From positions 1 through 64,000 of the forward strand of contig NZ_JANKZL010000005.1 of the NCBI RefSeq assembly GCF_027568395.1: a DNA stretch of 64,000 bases, given 5' to 3'. The notes beneath the pieces were generated by a model. That model ran no database searches and was not told where the DNA came from. It worked only from the letters and a program-made list of their open reading frames with translations. The DNA comes from Aminobacter sp. HY435. Its GTDB lineage: Bacteria; Pseudomonadota; Alphaproteobacteria; Rhizobiales; Rhizobiaceae. The translations under genes and the position numbers were made by a program. Of the stretch, positions 41,612 through 50,591 are shown piece by piece; position 1 is the first letter of the stretch; every line of letters starts with the position of its first letter.

Positions 41612-43157
41612 AGCCCAGCTCCTTGCTGGAAACCTCGTACAGCGTGGCGTCGGTTGTCCCATCGACACCGACGAGGCTGACCTCGTGCCCCCACAGGCGC
41701 TGGATATAGCGCAGCGTCTCGTTGCGGCTGTCCTCGACCAGCGTGCCGCCATGGTGCACCGTGTGCTTCAGCCGAAGCTTGCGGTCGCCACCGAGGTCGG
41801 CGGCGACTGCCTGGATGTCGGGCTGGGTCATGCCGACATCGTAGCTGTCGGCAAGTTTCGACCGCACGCGCTCATAACCGCGTTCGTCGTGGATGGCGGT
41901 CACCTCGTAATAGGGGTCGGACGATTCCTCGCGCAGCGAAAACAGCCGCATGTCGCGGATCAACGCCGGGCTCAGGAACTGGCGGATGAAGGATTCGTCG
42001 CGGTGGCTGGCCCAGGCGTCGAGCAGCGTGCCGCACCAGTCGCCATTGCCGGCGAAATCGGGGAACCAGTCCTTGTCCTCCGCCGTCGGCTCCATGCAGA
42101 TGCGCTGGATGTCGCGCATCATGTTGAAGCCCAGCGTATAGGGGTTCAGGCCGCCATAACGCGGATCGTCGAAGTGGGGCTGGAACACCACGTTGGAGTG
42201 GTTCTGCAGCACTTCCAGCATGGCGCCTTCGCTGATCATGCCCTTGTCGTAGAGGCTGTTCATGATCGTGTAGTGCGTGAAGGTGGCGCAGCCCTCGTTC
42301 ATCACCTTGGTCTGGCGTTGCGGGTAGAAATACTGCGCGATGACGCGGACGATGCGCAGGATTTCGCGCTGCCAGGCCTTCAGCACCGGGCTGTATTTCT
42401 CCAGGAAGTAGAGAAGATTTTCTTCCGGGTATTCGATTGCCGACTGGCGCTCGGAAATGTCGGTCTCCGGCGGGCGCGGCACCTTGGCTTCCGCCGACTG
42501 CGGCAAGGTCCGCCACAGGTCGCTGAAGGTCTGCTCCTCGTGTTCCAGCCGTTCGCGGATGCGCGCCTGTTCGCGCTCCACCGACAGGCGAGGTCGCCGG
42601 CGGTAGCGGAACACCGCCTGCGGCATCAGCGCATGGGCGGCGTCAAGCACGGCCTCCACCGCCCCCGGTCCGTAACGTTCCTCGCAGCGCGCGATGTAGC
42701 TCTTGGCGAACTCCATATAGGCGAGGATCGCGCCCGCATCCGTCCATTGCTGGAACAGGTAGTTGTTCTTGAAGAAGTGATTGTGGCCGAAGGAAGCGTG
42801 CGCGATCACCAGCGCCTGCAGCGCCATGGTGTTTTCTTCCATCAGATAGGTGATGCACGGGTTGGAGTTGATCACCAGCTCATAGGCGAGGCCCATGCGG
42901 CCGCGGCGATAGAGGTTCGATTCGTGCAGGAAGTGCTTGCCGAAGGACCAGTGCTGGTACATCAGCGGCATGCCGATGGACGAGTAGGCGTCGAGCATCT
43001 GCTCGGACGAAATCACCTCGATCTGGTTGGGATAGAAGTCGAGGTGAAGCTCGTCGATGGCGATCTCGCGGATCGCATCATAGGCCCGCGACAGATCGTC
43101 GAAATTCCAGTCGGAACTCGTAAACAGCAGCGGCGACGGTTTCGAACGCTTTTCCAC
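41610..43157 (-). CDS. spoVR: SpoVR family protein
   Basis: A 515-residue protein of the SpoVR/YcgB family, named for a Bacillus spore-cortex gene but widespread in non-sporulating bacteria and expressed under stress and in stationary phase; its biochemistry is unknown. Typical blocks are IEVISSEQMLDAYSSIGMP, HASFGHNHFFKNNYLF, EKYSPVLKAWQREILRIVR and MNEGCATFTHYTIMNSLYD. GTG 43157 has GAGGG 7 nt upstream and lies 10 nt after the yeaH-like stop. Third gene of the prkA-yeaH-spoVR operon. Confidence 0.92.
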   Translation of the reverse strand: MEKRSKPSPLLFTSSDWNFDDLSRAYDAIREIAIDELHLDFYPNQIEVISSEQMLDAYSSIGMPLMYQHWSFGKHFLHESNLYRRGRMGLAYELVINSNPCITYLMEENTMALQALVIAHASFGHNHFFKNNYLFQQWTDAGAILAYMEFAKSYIARCEERYGPGAVEAVLDAAHALMPQAVFRYRRRPRLSVEREQARIRERLEHEEQTFSDLWRTLPQSAEAKVPRPPETDISERQSAIEYPEENLLYFLEKYSPVLKAWQREILRIVRVIAQYFYPQRQTKVMNEGCATFTHYTIMNSLYDKGMISEGAMLEVLQNHSNVVFQPHFDDPRYGGLNPYTLGFNMMRDIQRICMEPTAEDKDWFPDFAGNGDWCGTLLDAWASHRDESFIRQFLSPALIRDMRLFSLREESSDPYYEVTAIHDERGYERVRSKLADSYDVGMTQPDIQAVAADLGGDRKLRLKHTVHHGGTLVEDSRNETLRYIQRLWGHEVSLVGVDGTTDATLYEVSSKELG

Positions 43158-43167
43158 CCTTGCACCC

Positions 43168-44487
43168 TCAACTGCGTTTGGCTGGGGCCGGTTGCTTGGC
43201 AAACAGCTCGTGGAACACCGGATAGATGTCGGAGGGCTTGGCGATGCGGGTCATCTCGAAATGCGGCCAAACCTCACTGACCTGGCGATAGGCGTTCCAT
43301 AGCGACGTGCCATTGTCGGCGTGGCGGAACATCTCGCTCTCGCGCTCGTCGATGATCTCGACATAGGCATAATACTGGCACAGCTTCATCAGCGTCTCGT
43401 TGAGCAGCGAGACGCACTTGTCGGAGTCGTTGGGGATGTTGTCGCCGTCCGATGCCTGGGCCGCGTAGATGTTCCAATCCTTGGCCGGATAGCGCGCGCG
43501 AATGACGCGCAGCATTTCCTCCAGCGCGGTGGAGACCACGGTTCCGCCGCTCTGGGTGCTGTAGAAGAAGGTGTCCTCGTCGACCTCGGCGGCTTCGTGG
43601 GTGTGGCGGATGAAGACGATGTCCGTGCGCTCGTAGCGCCGCTTCAAGAACAGATGCAGCAAAACGAAGAAGCGCTTGGCCAGGTCCTTCTCGCGCTCGC
43701 CCATCGAGCCAGAGACGTCCATCAGGCAGAACATCACCGCATTGGCGTTGGGCACCGGCTGCGGCTCGAAGCGCTTGTACCTGATGTCGATGGGGTCGAC
43801 ATAGGGAATGAGCCTGCGCCGCCGCTGCAGCGTTTCCAGCCGCGCCCGCAACTCCGCGAGCTGTTGCGCCTTGGCCGGAGTCGGCCGCTTGTCCTCCTCT
43901 TGTTTTGCAATTTGTTCGGAGATGGCGTCGAGTTCGGCCTGCTTCGGCCGTCTCAGCGCGATGCGCCGCCCGAAGCTGTTGAACATGGTGCGCGCAACCG
44001 AGATGCTGGTCGGGTTGCCACTGACCGTGTAACCGGCCCGGCGCGGCCGGAAGGTCACGACCTCCTTGAGGTTGAGCTTCACCAGGTCTGGCAGTTCGAG
44101 ATCCTCGAAGAACAGGTCGAGCACCTCTTCGCGGGTCAGCGCGAACTGGAAGTCGTCTTCGCCTTCGCCGGAGGCGGTGGGTTCCGAACTGCCCTTTCCG
44201 CCATTGGCGACGGGTCTTGGAATGCGGTCGCCCGACCCGAACACCTTGTTGCCGGGCAACACCTGCTCGCGGTGGCCGGCATTGCGCGAGCGCTGGAATG
44301 TCGGCTCCCCGATCCCCTTGGTGGGGATCGGGATGACCTGATTTGAATCGACCGCGTCGATCTTGCCTGACTTGATCCGGTCGTTGATGGCCCGCTTCAG
44401 CTCGTCGCGGGCCCTTCGCAGGAAACGCTGCCGGTTGCCAAGGCTCTTGTCCTTGGGGTTGAGACGCCGATCGATGAAGTTCGGCAT
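43168..44487 (-). CDS. YeaH/DUF444 family protein
   Basis: A 439-residue DUF444 protein with a von Willebrand A-like part (VMFCLMDVSGSMGEREKDLAKRF has the DxSxS metal site) and a conserved N-terminus FIDRRLNPKDKSLGNRQRFLRRARDELKRAI. It is genetically linked to the PrkA kinase and SpoVR in many proteobacteria and is thought to act with them in starvation or stress responses. It follows prkA by 19 nt. Confidence 0.9.
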   Translation of the reverse strand: MPNFIDRRLNPKDKSLGNRQRFLRRARDELKRAINDRIKSGKIDAVDSNQVIPIPTKGIGEPTFQRSRNAGHREQVLPGNKVFGSGDRIPRPVANGGKGSSEPTASGEGEDDFQFALTREEVLDLFFEDLELPDLVKLNLKEVVTFRPRRAGYTVSGNPTSISVARTMFNSFGRRIALRRPKQAELDAISEQIAKQEEDKRPTPAKAQQLAELRARLETLQRRRRLIPYVDPIDIRYKRFEPQPVPNANAVMFCLMDVSGSMGEREKDLAKRFFVLLHLFLKRRYERTDIVFIRHTHEAAEVDEDTFFYSTQSGGTVVSTALEEMLRVIRARYPAKDWNIYAAQASDGDNIPNDSDKCVSLLNETLMKLCQYYAYVEIIDERESEMFRHADNGTSLWNAYRQVSEVWPHFEMTRIAKPSDIYPVFHELFAKQPAPAKRS

Positions 44488-44506
44488 GAAAATCCCCGCT
44501 TGCGTA

Positions 44507-46456
44507 TCAGCCTGCCTTGTTCACGCGCATGTACCAATCGACCAGCCGCCGGACCTGGCGCTGGGTGTAGCCACGCTCGGTCATGCGTTCGACGAACTCG
44601 GCATGCTGCTTTTCAGTCGTGCTGTCGCGCTTGGCGCCGAAGCTGATCACCGGCAACAGGTCCTCGACCTGGCCGAACATGCGCTTCTCGATGACCTCGC
44701 GCAGTTTCTCGTAGCTGGTCCACGACGGGTTGCGGCCATTGTTCTTGGCGCGCGCCCTGAGCGTGAATTTCACCACCTCGTTGCGGAAGTCCTTGGGGTT
44801 GGCGATGCCGGCCGGCTTCTCGATCTGCGACAGTTCGGAATCGAGGATGCCGCGGTTGAGGATCTGGCCGGTGTCGGGGTCCTTGTAGTCCTGGTCCTCG
44901 ATCCACGCGTCGGCGTAGGCGATGTAGCGGTCGAACAGGTTCTGCCCGTACTCGCTGTAGGATTCGAGATAGGCCTTCTGGATTTCGTGCCCGATGAACT
45001 CGGCATAGCGTGTCGCGATTTCCGACTTGATGAAGTCGAGATAGGACGCCTCGATCTCGCTCGGATACTGCTCGCGCTTGATCGCCTGTTCGAGCACATA
45101 CATCAGGTGCACGGGGTCGGCTGCGATCTCCTTGGTGTCGTAGTTGAAGGTTTCCGACAGCACCTTGAAGGCGAAGCGCGTGCTCACCCCGGTCATGCCT
45201 TCGTCGACGCCGGCCGCATCGCGGTACTCCTGCATCGACTTGGCCTTGGGGTCGACGTCCTTCAGGTTCTCGCCGTCATAGACGCGCATCTTGGTGTAGA
45301 GCGGCGAGTTCTCGTGCTCGCTCAGCCGTGTCGAAACGGTGAAGCGGCTGAGCATGTCCAACACTTCCGGGGCGCACGGATTGTTGACCAGTTCGCTCTC
45401 GCGCAGCAGCTTGTCGTAGATCAGCCGCTCCTCGGTGACCCGCAGGCAATAGGGCACCTTGACCACCAGGATGCGGTCGAGAAACGCCTCGTTGTTGCGG
45501 TTGCTCTTGAACTGCAGCCATTCGGACTCGTTCGAATGCGCCAGCACGATGCCCTGGTAGGGGAAAGCGCCGAAGCTTTCGGTGCCGTTGTAGTTGCCTT
45601 CCTGGGTCGCCGTCAGCAGCGGGTGCAGTACCTTGATCGGCGCCTTGAACATCTCGACGAATTCGAGCAGCCCTTGCGTCGTCCGGTTGAGCCCGCCGCT
45701 GTAGGAATAGGCGTCGGGATCGGCCTGGCTGAAGTTTTCCAGCTTGCGGATGTCGACCTTGCCGACCAACGCCGAGACGTCCTGGTTGTTTTCGTCGCCG
45801 GGCTCGGTCTTGGCGATGCAGATCTGGCGCAGCCGCGACGGCATCAGCTTGACGACCGAGAATTTCGACACGTCGCCTTCCGCCTCGTCGAGGCGCTTGG
45901 CGGCCCAGGGTGAAATCAGTCCGGTCAGGCGGCGGCGCGCGATGCCGTACTTCTCTTCAAGCAGCGCGCCCATGCGTTCGGGATGGAACAGCCCGAGCGG
46001 CGATTCGAAGATCGGGCTGACCTGGCCGTTGATCTTCAGCGTGTAGATCGGCCGCTCTTCCATCAGCTTCTTCAGCCGCTCAGCGAGCGACGACTTGCCG
46101 CCGCCGACCGGGCCGAGCAGATACAGGATCTGCTTGCGTTCCTCGAGCCCCTGCGCGGCGTAGCGGAAGTAGCCGACGATCCGTTCGATCGTGTCTTCCA
46201 TGCCGTAGAACTCGGCAAATGCCGGATATATCTTGATTGTTCGGTTTGCGAATATGCGCCCGAGGCGGGCGTCGGCGCTCGTGTCGACCAGGGTCGGCGT
46301 GCCTATGGCGTCGACCATTCGTTCGGCCGCCGTCGCATACATCGCCGGCTGCTCGCGGCAGGCAAGCAGATATTGCTGGAGACTCATCTCCTCGGTGGTC
46401 TGGCTGCTGTAGATTTCCGAGAAGAGGTTGAAGACGTCATTCTCGCGTGTTTGCAT
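44507..46456 (-). CDS. prkA: PrkA-type serine protein kinase (AAA domain)
   Basis: PrkA/YeaG protein of 649 residues: an AAA-like ATPase domain with the P-loop LYLLGPVGGGKSSLAERL (about residue 100) and a C-terminal kinase-like region (about 390-645). B. subtilis PrkA and E. coli YeaG phosphorylate proteins or affect persistence; recent views stress its AAA protease-like features. ATG 46456 follows GAGGG by 4 nt. It heads the operon with yeaH and spoVR; the operon is often controlled by stress or nitrogen regulators, and I found no -24/-12 site upstream. Confidence 0.92.
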   Translation of the reverse strand: MQTRENDVFNLFSEIYSSQTTEEMSLQQYLLACREQPAMYATAAERMVDAIGTPTLVDTSADARLGRIFANRTIKIYPAFAEFYGMEDTIERIVGYFRYAAQGLEERKQILYLLGPVGGGKSSLAERLKKLMEERPIYTLKINGQVSPIFESPLGLFHPERMGALLEEKYGIARRRLTGLISPWAAKRLDEAEGDVSKFSVVKLMPSRLRQICIAKTEPGDENNQDVSALVGKVDIRKLENFSQADPDAYSYSGGLNRTTQGLLEFVEMFKAPIKVLHPLLTATQEGNYNGTESFGAFPYQGIVLAHSNESEWLQFKSNRNNEAFLDRILVVKVPYCLRVTEERLIYDKLLRESELVNNPCAPEVLDMLSRFTVSTRLSEHENSPLYTKMRVYDGENLKDVDPKAKSMQEYRDAAGVDEGMTGVSTRFAFKVLSETFNYDTKEIAADPVHLMYVLEQAIKREQYPSEIEASYLDFIKSEIATRYAEFIGHEIQKAYLESYSEYGQNLFDRYIAYADAWIEDQDYKDPDTGQILNRGILDSELSQIEKPAGIANPKDFRNEVVKFTLRARAKNNGRNPSWTSYEKLREVIEKRMFGQVEDLLPVISFGAKRDSTTEKQHAEFVERMTERGYTQRQVRRLVDWYMRVNKAG

Positions 46457-47037
46457 GGCACCCTCACAATGCCGAAGACGGTGGAAGTGTAACACCACTT
46501 CGGGTCTTTGCCTTCATCTCAACTTCCCGGACCCATCAAAGTTCCCCACAGATTTGCGTGATCGCACATTTGCTGCGAACGAAATGTCCGGGGGCACGGC
46601 GATCCATTCGCCGCCGCGCACAAGCAGTGCGAAATCGTGGCGTTTTCATCGACTTGGGGAAGCGCATGTCGGCGATACCAGCCGCCGTTTTCGGCGATTT
46701 TGCGTCGTCGTCGGCAGTTGATTTCGCGCACCTTGCAAGCAGACACGTTTTGCACGCCCACCCGGTTTCAATGCCGGCGGCACGAGATGGCAACCGGCTG
46801 CCCGCTAGGGTGTCCAATGCGCGTGTCGCGGCACGCTCCACCTCAATCGTAGAGGCCTAGCATCGTACGGTCGTGCAGCTCTGGTGGACTTGGGTCCTCG
46901 GCTTCGGCTTCATAGTGGCAGTGTACAAGGTCTCGGGGAGGTCCCTTCTCTGAGAGGCTTCCGATCTTGCCCTATGGAGCCTCTCGACAAGACCAACAAT
47001 CGCAACGAGGCCTTGAGGGCGGAGACTAAACACCTAG
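46457..47037. other. Intergenic region left of the IS element
   Basis: No recognisable gene; the open frames here have no identifiable features. It holds the prkA promoter somewhere at its left end. Near the IS a plus-strand 31-codon frame (MEPLDKTNNRNEALRAETK..., from 46976) runs into the insertion and would continue across it to a stop at about 47895 if the IS were removed. This hints that a small gene or gene remnant was interrupted. Confidence 0.35.
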
Positions 47038-47039
47038 GG

Positions 47040-47438
47040 TCAGGACTCATTGATCCAGAAGATGACGGTTGCGGCGATGCAGATTGCCGAGAAGAAGGTG
47101 TGGGCGCATCGGTCGTATCTGGTTGCGATGCGCCGCCAGTCCTTGAGCTTGGCGAACAGGTTCTCGACCTTGTGGCGCTGCCGATAGATGTCTTTGTCGT
47201 AGGCGAAGGGGATTTTCCGGCTTCGGCTTGAAGGGATACACGGGGTGATGCCCCTGTCGGTGAGCGCCTGCCGGAACCAGGCACTGTCATAGCCCCGGTC
47301 GGCGATGAGGTGGGTGGCAATTGGCAGCGCATCGATCACCATGGCTGCGCCCTTGTGATCGCTGACCTGTCCGGCGCTGAGCTTGAGGATGATTGGCCGC
47401 CCGGCTTGATCGCAAACGGCATGGAGCTTGGAGTTCAA
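47040..47438 (-). CDS. IS5-family transposase, second frame (OrfB)
   Basis: C-terminal part of the transposase, 132 residues from a TTG. It carries the second catalytic Asp in LIADRGYDSAWF and the Glu in YRQRHKVENLFAKLKDWRRIATRYDR, the Y(2)R(3)E(6)K signature of IS5 elements. It starts inside the last codons of OrfA, so an OrfAB fusion by frameshifting near the A-rich CTTAAAAAGGGG tract at 47475-47486 is likely. The catalytic residues look intact. Confidence 0.85.
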   Translation of the reverse strand: MNSKLHAVCDQAGRPIILKLSAGQVSDHKGAAMVIDALPIATHLIADRGYDSAWFRQALTDRGITPCIPSSRSRKIPFAYDKDIYRQRHKVENLFAKLKDWRRIATRYDRCAHTFFSAICIAATVIFWINES

Positions 47439-47803
47439 TCCGCCCTTGGTGCGTCCGATATGGCGGGGAACATCCCCTTTTTAAGCAGGCTCGCCGCGGT
47501 ACGGTGGGCCTTCAGGTGAGTGGCATCGATCATGATCCGCTCCGGTCTGGGACCGGCCTGACTGAGCGCGGCGAAAATCTTGTCGAACACGCCCAATCGG
47601 CTCCAGCGCATGAAGCGGTTGTAGAGCGTCTTGTGCGGGCCATAGGCCTTGGGCGCATCCTTCCACTGCAAGCCATTGCGGATCACGTAGACAATCCCGC
47701 TCACAACGCGGCGGTCATCGACCCGTGGCACGCCATGGGCCAACGGAAAATGAGGCGACAGCCGCGCCATCTGGGACGGGCTCAGCAAAAACAAATCATC
47801 CAT
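47435..47803 (-). CDS. IS5-family transposase, first frame (OrfA)
   Basis: N-terminal part, 122 residues, beginning MDDLFLLSPSQMARLSPHFP and containing the DUF4096-like DNA-binding region (VVSGIVYVIRNGLQWKDAP, YNRFMRWSRLGVFDKIF) and the first catalytic Asp in IMIDATHLKAHRTAASLLKKG. GGAG lies 6 nt before the ATG. The frame ends in a -1/+1 overlap with OrfB, as in IS427-group elements. Confidence 0.88.
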   Translation of the reverse strand: MDDLFLLSPSQMARLSPHFPLAHGVPRVDDRRVVSGIVYVIRNGLQWKDAPKAYGPHKTLYNRFMRWSRLGVFDKIFAALSQAGPRPERIMIDATHLKAHRTAASLLKKGMFPAISDAPRAD

Positions 47804-48071
47804 CAGATACTCCAGGCGAGAATCTGAATCACAAATCAATCCAGATTAATAGGTCCTGACCCTAGGCTCCGCCATCATCGGCCAAATGTTCATCTGAAGC
47901 CAGCATCCAGAGCACTAGTGCCTAAGGTGACCGTGAAGACACCGGAAAGGGTTGCATTGAGATAAGGAGAGGATGAAGCGATAGCTGTCTCTCGTTCAGG
48001 GTGTCTCCCTCCTCTTCGCGACCATCAGGAATCAGCTAAGGCTAGGGAGATGCAAAACTAGGCGGTGCCTT

Positions 48072-48992
48072 ATGGATCACGACGAATTACTCAAAGTCAC
48101 CCCCAGGAGCTGGGCAAACCAACGTGTCCACTTCTTCAAGTATATGAGCTTGGGGACCGCCAGAATTGTTTTATCGAACACGACCCTTCGATGGTCTACC
48201 CCCGGCACATTGAACGATCCATACGACATTCAGTTCGATCTTCAATTGTCGGTTGATAGAAGCCGTTTGCGTCCCATGGCAGTGGCCAAACTTTGGAAGG
48301 TTTTCAAGGGTAAGAGCGTTGTTTCGGAAGCGAACGGTCTTGGACAACTAATTGCTTACATGGGGACTCAGCTGCCGCATTATCCCAGAAGTGAATTTGA
48401 ACGGGAGTTCGGCGAGGCCATCGACGAAGGCTTTGAGCGCATGATGGCAGCTCTGCCCGGCGTTAATGCGGAAGTCCGAGAGAAAATGGCGGATAGCAAA
48501 GTGCTCTGCCTCACGACCGATCCCACAAGTCCCCCTATGTGGGCGCACTATGCGGACAACAATCGAGGAGTGGTGCTACGGTTTCGCTCGATCCCTGCAT
48601 TTGATAGCGCTTTTGGTATGGCGAAGCCTGTCGATTATGTTGAGGAACTGCCAAAACTATTAGACGAAGAATTTCTAGCTGAGATGTTTGCGGGGAGGTC
48701 ATCGATTGACCCGGTCATCGCTGCCAACCGCATGGTGTTTACCAAGGGAGCGGATTGGTCCTACGAGAAGGAATGGCGTATCTTCTCTGGTGCGGGACGT
48801 AACAAGAGGGCCGAGTCTGAAGACCTCCCGTTCCATACATTGGAGTTGGACGGGATAATTGCCGGCCTTCGCATGCCCGTAGCAGACCGCAAAGAGCTTG
48901 AAGGTCTCGCTTCGCGCTATTCAAACGTTGAACTTATGGAGGCCTGTCGGTCGACTTCATCCTTAAAGCACGAGATTCGCACTCTTTCCTAA
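48072..48992 (+). CDS. DUF2971 domain protein
   Basis: A 306-residue soluble protein of the DUF2971 family. The diagnostic blocks are HFFKYMSLGTARIVLSNTTL, STPGTLNDPYDIQF, LCLTTDPTSPPMWAHYADNN followed by GVVLRFRSIP, and WSYEKEWRIFSG. The function is unknown; the conserved Asp/His/Arg/Glu residues suggest an enzyme, and family members often occur in accessory and mobile regions. Codon usage is visibly less GC-biased than in the neighbouring core genes. With the IS on its left and tRNA-Ser on its right it looks like a transferred gene. Confidence 0.8.
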   Translation: MDHDELLKVTPRSWANQRVHFFKYMSLGTARIVLSNTTLRWSTPGTLNDPYDIQFDLQLSVDRSRLRPMAVAKLWKVFKGKSVVSEANGLGQLIAYMGTQLPHYPRSEFEREFGEAIDEGFERMMAALPGVNAEVREKMADSKVLCLTTDPTSPPMWAHYADNNRGVVLRFRSIPAFDSAFGMAKPVDYVEELPKLLDEEFLAEMFAGRSSIDPVIAANRMVFTKGADWSYEKEWRIFSGAGRNKRAESEDLPFHTLELDGIIAGLRMPVADRKELEGLASRYSNVELMEACRSTSSLKHEIRTLS

Positions 48993-49326
48993 GGGCGGAA
49001 TAGCTGAAACCGCGTCGACGAAGTAAAGCTAACTGCCCGGAAAGCCACAAGGGGTGCCTCACGCGAGCGCTTCAATCTACGTGACAGTTGCAGAACTTCC
49101 CCCCCCTGGTGGGGTCCAGGATCGCACGGAGGTAGAAGGTGCCCTTCGCCCTTCCCGCCCAGGCCCCACACCTCCACGAGCGACTTCAAGCTCCGAGCCA
49201 AGGCTCCTTTTTATGACAGACGGGCACACCCACGGCAGCATTTGGGACACAACGCTGGGACACCGGATAAGTCGACCATCCTGCTAAGTCTCTAATTTTG
49301 CTAGTTTTATTGAGCTGAAAATTAGC
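48993..49326. other. Intergenic region between DUF2971 gene and tRNA-Ser
   Basis: No gene recognised. It has a short GC hairpin (CCCCCCTGGTGGGG at about 49092) and an AT-rich end next to the tRNA. I searched by eye for a second copy of the tRNA 3' end, which would mark an island boundary, and for integrase motifs, and saw neither. Confidence 0.4.
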
Positions 49327-49416
49327 TGGCGGAGAGAGCGGGATTCGAACCCGCGATACGGTTCCCCGTATACACACTTTCCAGGCGTGCGCCTTCAACC
49401 ACTCGGCCACCTCTCC
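49327..49416 (-). tRNA. tRNA-Ser (anticodon GGA)
   Basis: Read on the minus strand, the 90-nt gene starts GGAGAGG and ends with an encoded CCA. It has a D-arm GTGGCCGAGTGG, anticodon GGA in CCTGGAAAG, a long class II variable arm (a TACGGGG/CCGTA stem) and the T-arm GGGTTCGAATCCC. The acceptor stem closes with one G-T pair. It decodes UCC/UCU codons. The accessory genes lie on its 3' side, the side used by integrating elements. Confidence 0.95.
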
Positions 49417-49788
49417 GCATACGCGCCTTGCGCCGGCCGGTTAACCGGGCTGGTTGGGAGTGCACGCATCTCCTGGGCGTTGGCTTGCGGCTCGAAAAGC
49501 CGACAATCGGGCGCGTTCAACCTCTCGCGACCCGTCCGCCTGCCGCCGAATGCGTTGTTCTGCGTTCGACTGCCGGGCTCATCTAGTCGATCCTGCGGCG
49601 CTTGCCAAGCGTTGACATGGCAAATCTTGCAGTCGATGTGCGGGTTGTCGGCAAAATAGCCGCGGCGTCGCCGTCGCGCCCGCCGCGCCGGTGGAAATCG
49701 CAAGACGCGGACCGCTGTCGCCTTGCCAGTCTTTGCCGCCATGCCGCAGACTGCGGCGCGCCTGCGAAGCGCAGCCAAGGGGAAGCCA
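49417..49788. other. Region upstream of tRNA-Ser
   Basis: No gene is recognised; the minus-strand frames here have no identifiable content. It should hold the tRNA promoter on the minus strand. On the plus strand a TTGACA at 49614-49619 could serve the following membrane-protein gene, but no good -10 is seen. Confidence 0.35.
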
Positions 49789-50502
49789 ATGTCCGAGCCA
49801 GCGCAAAGCGCCCAACAAAGCGAAAACGCCCAACAAAGCGAAAATGCCATTGTCAGGTGGTTGCCGGTGGCATGGCTTTGCCTGGTGATGGTGCTGTCGG
49901 CGCGCGGCATCGACGGCGGCGTCAGCTTCCTGCTGGGCTTCACCCCGAGCGACAGCGTCTTTTACTTCGTGCTCCTGTCGGCGATCGTCGGCGGCGTGAC
50001 CATTTTGTGGGGGCTTTGGCTGCTTCTCCTCGCCTATAGCCGCTCGGCGCGGTTTCCACGCCAGTTCACGCTCTGGCAGTCCGCCCTGATCGTCGTCATG
50101 CTCGTCAAGCAGGGCTACATCCTGATCGCGCCGGACTTCGCCGTCACAGCCTGGACGATCGCCTGGGCCGTCGGCGAAGTGGCGGTCGGCGTCGCCATGA
50201 TCTGCCTGGTCAACAGCCGCGGCGCGACGCAGACGCTGGTAAGTGGTGAGCAGGACACGACCCCGCGGCCGGTCGTCATCGCCATTGCGGCCGTTCTCGG
50301 CGTCTTCGTCGGCGGTGCTGCGGGGGCGGCGCTGGGGCTTGTCGTCGGCTCCGTCATCTCCGAGGCCACCGACATGAGCTGCTTTGAGGGCGGCTGCGGT
50401 TATTTCGCCATCATGGTGGGCATCGTCGGATGCCTGGTCGGCGCCGTCGTGGGTGGCATCTTCGCGGCATGGCTCGCCGCCCGTCGCCGGCGCGCCGCTT
50501 AG
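49789..50502 (+). CDS. Multi-pass membrane protein of unknown function
   Basis: A 237-residue protein with about six hydrophobic segments (about 22-40, 50-75, 88-105, 115-135, 160-185 and 205-228) and a glycine-rich final pair (GVFVGGAAGAALGLVVGS, VGCLVGAVVGGIFAAWLA). The N-terminus is soluble and contains two tandem AQQSEN units encoded by an 18-bp direct repeat. The start has AAGGGGA about 5 nt upstream. No family recognised. Confidence 0.65.
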   Translation: MSEPAQSAQQSENAQQSENAIVRWLPVAWLCLVMVLSARGIDGGVSFLLGFTPSDSVFYFVLLSAIVGGVTILWGLWLLLLAYSRSARFPRQFTLWQSALIVVMLVKQGYILIAPDFAVTAWTIAWAVGEVAVGVAMICLVNSRGATQTLVSGEQDTTPRPVVIAIAAVLGVFVGGAAGAALGLVVGSVISEATDMSCFEGGCGYFAIMVGIVGCLVGAVVGGIFAAWLAARRRRAA

Positions 50503-50591
50503 CCATTTGCCTGTCAATTCGCCGTGTCCGCGATTGCACAGATTGGCCGCACATCCTATTTCTGCAGTCGAAACGATATCCAGGACCTCTG

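Larger units (their letters stand above)
47038..47861 (-). mobile_element. IS5-family insertion sequence, 824 bp, complete
   Basis: The element is bounded by inverted ends GGTCAGGACTCATTGAT (left) and, read inward from the right, GGTCAGGACCTATTAAT. It is flanked by CTAG at 47034-47037 and 47862-47865, a probable 4-bp target duplication (CTAG is self-complementary, so a 2-bp TA reading is also possible). Two overlapping frames encode a DDE transposase, the arrangement of the IS427 group of IS5. The size fits that group. Confidence 0.88.

Noticed and set aside
44363-45913. A 516-codon plus-strand open frame opposite prkA
   Set aside because: It is a shadow of the prkA and yeaH coding strands; no domain or ribosome binding site supports it.
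46457-46900. A sigma-54 (-24/-12) promoter before prkA
   Set aside because: I looked for TGGCAC-N5-TTGCA on the minus strand and found no match with the required GG and GC at proper spacing.
47927-48071. Remnant of another transposase between the IS and the DUF2971 gene
   Set aside because: Short frames such as MVAKRRETP on the minus strand are too short and unspecific to support a call.
48993-49326. Integrase remnant or attachment-site repeat next to tRNA-Ser
   Set aside because: No tyrosine-recombinase motif and no second copy of the tRNA 3' end could be seen between prkA and the tRNA.
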